Part shown: in pieces, positions 4,718-7,398 of the stretch | Position numbering within the stretch: the stretch's first letter is position 1 | How the letters are laid out: each line of letters begins with the position of its first letter | From: Thermococcaceae archaeon | Lineage (GTDB): Archaea > Methanobacteriota_B > Thermococci > Thermococcales > Thermococcaceae | Direction of reading: 5' to 3' | Assembly (NCBI GenBank): GCA_027064745.1 | Contig: JAMOPD010000348.1 | Coordinates: 1 to 7,398, forward strand | Length of the DNA: 7,398 bases | The notes under the pieces: model-generated | Seen by the model: the letters and a program-made list of their open reading frames with translations, nothing else | What the model was told of the DNA's origin: nothing | Databases searched by the model: none | Position numbers and translations under genes: made by a program

Positions 4718-5118
4718 GAGGGCAACATTTGATAAGTAGGGAGGAAGCTTTCAAAAGAGCGGAAAGAATTAAAAAAGAATATGAAATCATTCATGGTATT
4801 GAATTTCAGCTTTATACGGCTTATATCCCCCTAGACAGGGTTATACCCACTCAGGGGGAGCTCAGCGAGGTCAAGCTGCTCGTTGTTCTTCAAGAGATAA
4901 AGCATGGCTATGATGCTCCAATAATTGTTCTTGAATGCAGGGGAGATTATTATGTGATAGATGGGCATCACCGGGCTTTCGCACTTAGAAAGCTTGGATT
5001 TCCAGAGATTGAGGCGATAATCCTAAAATCTAGAAAGGATATCTCTCTTGGGGTTGTGGAAACAGCAAAGAAAAGAAAACTTACCAGTTTGGATGATATA
5101 AAAATAGTGAGGGGTTAG
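4714..5118 (+). CDS. Small ParB/Srx-fold protein with DGHHR motif, SerK-like
   Basis: A 134-residue stand-alone domain of the ParB/sulfiredoxin fold. Seen: an N-terminal charged helix (about 8-25), the fold's first strand and turn YIPLDRVIP (37-45), a helix (about 50-64), then PIIVLECRGDYYVIDGHHR (69-87) and AFALRKLGFPEIEAIIL (88-104), the core with the phosphate-binding DGHHR. This core resembles the Thermococcus ADP-dependent free serine kinase SerK, which carries VDGHHRW, more than chromosomal ParB proteins, and there is no helix-turn-helix as in real ParB. It is much shorter than SerK (about 240 residues as I recall), and the SerK catalytic Glu after the LD-x-x-x-P turn seems to be Gln47 here, with Glu49 nearby. 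A nucleotide-binding or kinase role is therefore possible, not shown. Start GTG 4714 overlaps the methyltransferase stop (GTGA) and has AGGGTG seven bases upstream; TTG 4729 is the alternative. Confidence 0.8.
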   Translation: MRGQHLISREEAFKRAERIKKEYEIIHGIEFQLYTAYIPLDRVIPTQGELSEVKLLVVLQEIKHGYDAPIIVLECRGDYYVIDGHHRAFALRKLGFPEIEAIILKSRKDISLGVVETAKKRKLTSLDDIKIVRG

Positions 5119-5127
5119 CCTCACTGT
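5104..5127 (+). repeat. Hairpin spanning the stop codon of the last cluster gene
   Basis: AGTGAGG (5106-5112) and CCTCACT (5119-5125) are perfect inverted arms with a six-base loop GGTTAG that holds the TAG stop; an outer A-T and a T-G pair lengthen the stem to nine. CACTG (5122-5126) can instead pair with CAGTG (5140-5144), so two folds compete. There is no T-run directly after, so it is not a bacterial-type terminator. It may shape the 3' end of the mRNA or be chance. Confidence 0.4.
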
Positions 5128-5162
5128 AAGGGATAACTGCAGTGTGTTTGGCAGCCGCACAA

Positions 5163-5178
5163 TTCTATTCTCTCTTTT
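5163..5178 (+). terminator. Pyrimidine-rich probable terminator after the adk cluster
   Basis: TTCTATTCTCTCTTTT is the only T-rich tract on the plus strand between the last cluster gene and convergent aglB, so it is the best candidate stop for the plus-strand transcript. It is interrupted by C and weaker than the one after pdo. Nothing comparable is seen on the minus strand for aglB, which may end inside this cluster's last gene. Confidence 0.35.
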
Positions 5179-5211
5179 GGAGTATCATTGAACCCATTCC
5201 AACACTGTGGA

Positions 5212-7398
5212 CTAACCCTCCCAAATAACGTACTCCTTCTTTGTGATGAAGATAGGTTCAACACGTTTTCTGACTATGACGACTTTATCCTTTCCATATT
5301 TGCTGTAGAGCTTCTGAGTGTAGTTCTCAAATACGTTTTTAGGCATACTGGTCTCTGCTTTTATTTTGTTATCTCCTGCCTTTACGCTCAGACCCTTTTC
5401 TACCGGGATGTAATCAATTATGTCCATGTGGGGCTCTAGCTGGAATTTATCTTGATATATATCCTTGCCATTTGGTGTTATATAGTATATTAGACTAACT
5501 CTCAGGTAGAGATCTGCAGTATAATCCTTTCTAAAGGCAGCTGTAAGCTCAAGCGTTCCACTCCTCCCTTCTCCAAGCACATATGTAGGGTTCACAACAT
5601 TACCGTTTACTTTGACTTTTCCGTTAATAACACCTACAGGTCCATCCTGAATAAGAACAAACCTGTATTTTGCTGCATTCGGTACTGTCAAGTTGAATTG
5701 GAGTGGCTGTTCATGAAGATGATCCATGTTGAGATTCTGAGCTATGACTTTCCTCTCGACGAGTTTCGTTCCGTTGTATGCTTCAAAGACTATGCTGGCA
5801 TCCTTGATATCCCTTCCAAAGGCAGAAATGTAAAGCTTGAATTGATGCCTTCCAACGGGTAATTTTCCACCACCGAGTGATGTGTATATAATCTTCCACG
5901 TGTCGTTTTCGAGAGTATCTATCATATACACCGCAAAGGGCCTGAATTTATATGTTGTTACATCCCCAGCGTTGTGGACCATTTTGAAGTTGGCAAATAA
6001 TTTTTGTGCATCCCACTGTTCAAAAGAAAATGGAACATGAAACGCAAGTCTGAAGAAATTGCTAAATGCAATGTTCTTATATGCCAGCAATCCATAGTTC
6101 TGGAAAACATAAAGCACATATGGGATATTACCGGTACCTTTTATTATACGCCCTTCTCTCAAGTCAATCGTCATCATGGGCTGATAAGAACCTTGCTGGG
6201 TTAGAATGTAATATTTTCCTGTCTGATTATCAAAGTGTATGGCTGTCAGGGGTATTGGCTGGAACATTCCTATGTTCCTGTATTCTCCATAGTCAATGGC
6301 ACCGCCAAGGTAACTTATGGCGTTGAACTTATAGATATCCTGCTGCCAGACTATGAAATAGTTAAGTTCCCATGATTCGAAGTCTACCTCGCTTTTATTT
6401 CCGTAATGGGAGAGAAAGTCTGCAACAATGTACCTCCTGTCATAAGCATGCCCCCCATCCGTTGAGGCCCTTCTATGGCTTAAGAGAGAGCTTTCGATCC
6501 AGTACCCATAGTCCCACCAAGAGGTGGCGCTGTCAAGTGGATTGCTGTTTTTTCTCAACCAGAGGAGTGTATCCTGCCAAGATGATGGCACCTGCTCATT
6601 CTTTGAATAATATGAGGTTATATCATTCATATGTTGCGCCCCAACGATAGGGATCGGAATAAAAAGCATCATAAGAAAGACGGCATACAGTGCTTTAGTT
6701 GTAGGCGTATCTTTCATTCCTTCTACAAAGACGAATAATTCTGCGATAAAGATTCCAGCGAAGAGTATTATCGAGCCAGAGGCCTGGAATATAAACCTGA
6801 CCGCCATAAACAGTAGGTATAGTGAGGCCCCATAATATGCTACCAAAAAAATTTCTTTATATCCACTTATGTCCTCTTTCATAAGTTTTCGTATGAATCG
6901 GAAGAGTGTTAAGAGGAATCCCCCTAATGAGAGGACGAATATCAGGGCGTCGCTTGTTTTAATACTATAGTACATTTTAATATCTCTGAAGCTTGTCTTT
7001 GCCAGCTCCGCAACCGTCTGATATAACGGGTTAGATTGATACGCCCCTCCCATAAACTTCCAAAGATCAGGTCCAAAGTAAAGATAGGCTCCGACAAAGC
7101 CGAGAACACTGATAGCAGCCACAACAGCGAATCTATGTTTTTTATCAGAATAATTGAGCTTTAACTTTCCCCCATAGAGCATTACTACAGCTAGTACTAC
7201 AACTGCAACAAAGCCCTGGAGGGCGAATATCAGGAAACTTCTGATGCCAACTATACCTTTGTAGCTGAGTCCGAGGCTTATGAGGAGTATCAGAAGAAAT
7301 GCCGGATAGAAATCTCTAATGAAAGTCTTGAGCTCTGCAAGCTTGCCCCACGTGAAGAGTATCACCGTATTCACTGCCATAAAGACCAGGAGTATTCC
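5212..7398 (-). CDS. aglB: AglB-type (STT3) dolichyl-phosphooligosaccharide--protein glycosyltransferase, long form (5' end cut off by window edge)
   Basis: The catalytic membrane subunit that moves a lipid-linked glycan onto Asn in N-x-S/T sequons outside the cell. The frame stays open to the window edge (GILLVF precedes the Met at 7378-7380), so that Met is internal; about 728 codons are visible and the full protein should be near 950. Numbering from that Met: eight membrane segments near 1-12, 27-44, 49-71, 84-102, 142-163, 176-197, 201-220 and 228-249; the TIXE-type motif TVAE (122-125) in the loop between the fourth and fifth; Arg195 in the VRF stretch, a conserved TM11 arginine; the sequon-binding WWDYG (288-292); and the DK motif DIYKFNAI (348-355). 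Four helices after the TVAE loop fit TM10-13, so TM1-5 with the DxD metal sites are missing. The extracellular C-terminal region (about 430 residues from WWDYG) fits the long form of P. furiosus AglB. Convergent with the adk cluster. Confidence 0.95.
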   Translation of the reverse strand, partial: GILLVFMAVNTVILFTWGKLAELKTFIRDFYPAFLLILLISLGLSYKGIVGIRSFLIFALQGFVAVVVLAVVMLYGGKLKLNYSDKKHRFAVVAAISVLGFVGAYLYFGPDLWKFMGGAYQSNPLYQTVAELAKTSFRDIKMYYSIKTSDALIFVLSLGGFLLTLFRFIRKLMKEDISGYKEIFLVAYYGASLYLLFMAVRFIFQASGSIILFAGIFIAELFVFVEGMKDTPTTKALYAVFLMMLFIPIPIVGAQHMNDITSYYSKNEQVPSSWQDTLLWLRKNSNPLDSATSWWDYGYWIESSLLSHRRASTDGGHAYDRRYIVADFLSHYGNKSEVDFESWELNYFIVWQQDIYKFNAISYLGGAIDYGEYRNIGMFQPIPLTAIHFDNQTGKYYILTQQGSYQPMMTIDLREGRIIKGTGNIPYVLYVFQNYGLLAYKNIAFSNFFRLAFHVPFSFEQWDAQKLFANFKMVHNAGDVTTYKFRPFAVYMIDTLENDTWKIIYTSLGGGKLPVGRHQFKLYISAFGRDIKDASIVFEAYNGTKLVERKVIAQNLNMDHLHEQPLQFNLTVPNAAKYRFVLIQDGPVGVINGKVKVNGNVVNPTYVLGEGRSGTLELTAAFRKDYTADLYLRVSLIYYITPNGKDIYQDKFQLEPHMDIIDYIPVEKGLSVKAGDNKIKAETSMPKNVFENYTQKLYSKYGKDKVVIVRKRVEPIFITKKEYVIWEG

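Noticed and set aside
6004..6650. Several overlapping plus-strand open frames opposite aglB
   Set aside because: They lie antisense to conserved aglB motifs, mutually overlap, and show no domain or ribosome binding site.
1..7398. Searched by eye for CRISPR repeats, tRNA or rRNA genes, insertion-sequence ends, toxin-antitoxin pairs and phage genes
   Set aside because: None seen: no regularly spaced repeats, no transposase or integrase motifs, and no gene-free stretch long enough to hide them.

Overview
The window is a piece of an AT-leaning genome from the archaeal order Thermococcales (Pyrococcus, Palaeococcus or a low-GC Thermococcus; I cannot decide which). The evidence is the near-diagnostic pair of a SurR-type sulfur-response regulator with a CxxC switch, divergent from a 226-residue protein disulfide oxidoreductase, together with a zinc-type archaeal adenylate kinase, a long-form AglB oligosaccharyltransferase, archaeal TATA promoters, and GGTG-type ribosome binding sites 5 to 7 bases before nearly every start.

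Layout. (1) Positions 1-1405, minus strand: a tightly overlapping operon surR -> two-cluster ferredoxin -> geranylgeranyl-reductase-like flavoprotein, the last cut by the left edge. (2) Positions 1406-1545: a divergent control region with one TATA box for surR, one BRE/TATA for pdo, and a palindrome with 9-base arms whose core is exactly GTTnnnAAC, the published SurR recognition motif. It lies in the predicted pdo leader just before a very strong Shine-Dalgarno. (3) Positions 1546-2226, plus: pdo, ending in T-rich terminator sequence. (4) Positions 2281-2727, minus: a small nucleic-acid-binding-like protein (DUF2258/ThermoDBP-related) with a C-terminal coiled coil, divergent from (5) positions 2784-5118, plus: a five-gene, nearly gapless cluster: adenylate kinase, MoaD/ThiS-like ubiquitin-fold protein, thiamine-binding (DUF77/MTH1187) protein, class I SAM methyltransferase, and a small ParB/SerK-like protein with a DGHHR motif. 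(6) Positions 5212-7398, minus and convergent: the C-terminal three quarters of AglB, cut by the right edge.

How the genes fit. The left half is a redox module. SurR reads elemental sulfur through its cysteine pair, PDO is the thiol/disulfide partner divergent from it, and the ferredoxin is a plausible electron donor to the lipid-saturating reductase encoded next to it. The central cluster mixes nucleotide (adk), sulfur-carrier/cofactor (MoaD-like), thiamine-type ligand binding and methyl transfer, with no single obvious pathway. AglB belongs to surface N-glycosylation and is probably unrelated to its neighbour. No tRNA, rRNA, CRISPR array, insertion sequence or phage gene was seen, and no gene-free stretch exceeds about 140 bases. 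The most interesting items are the palindromic SurR-type element in the pdo leader, the surR-ferredoxin-reductase operon, and the stand-alone DGHHR protein in the mixed cluster.
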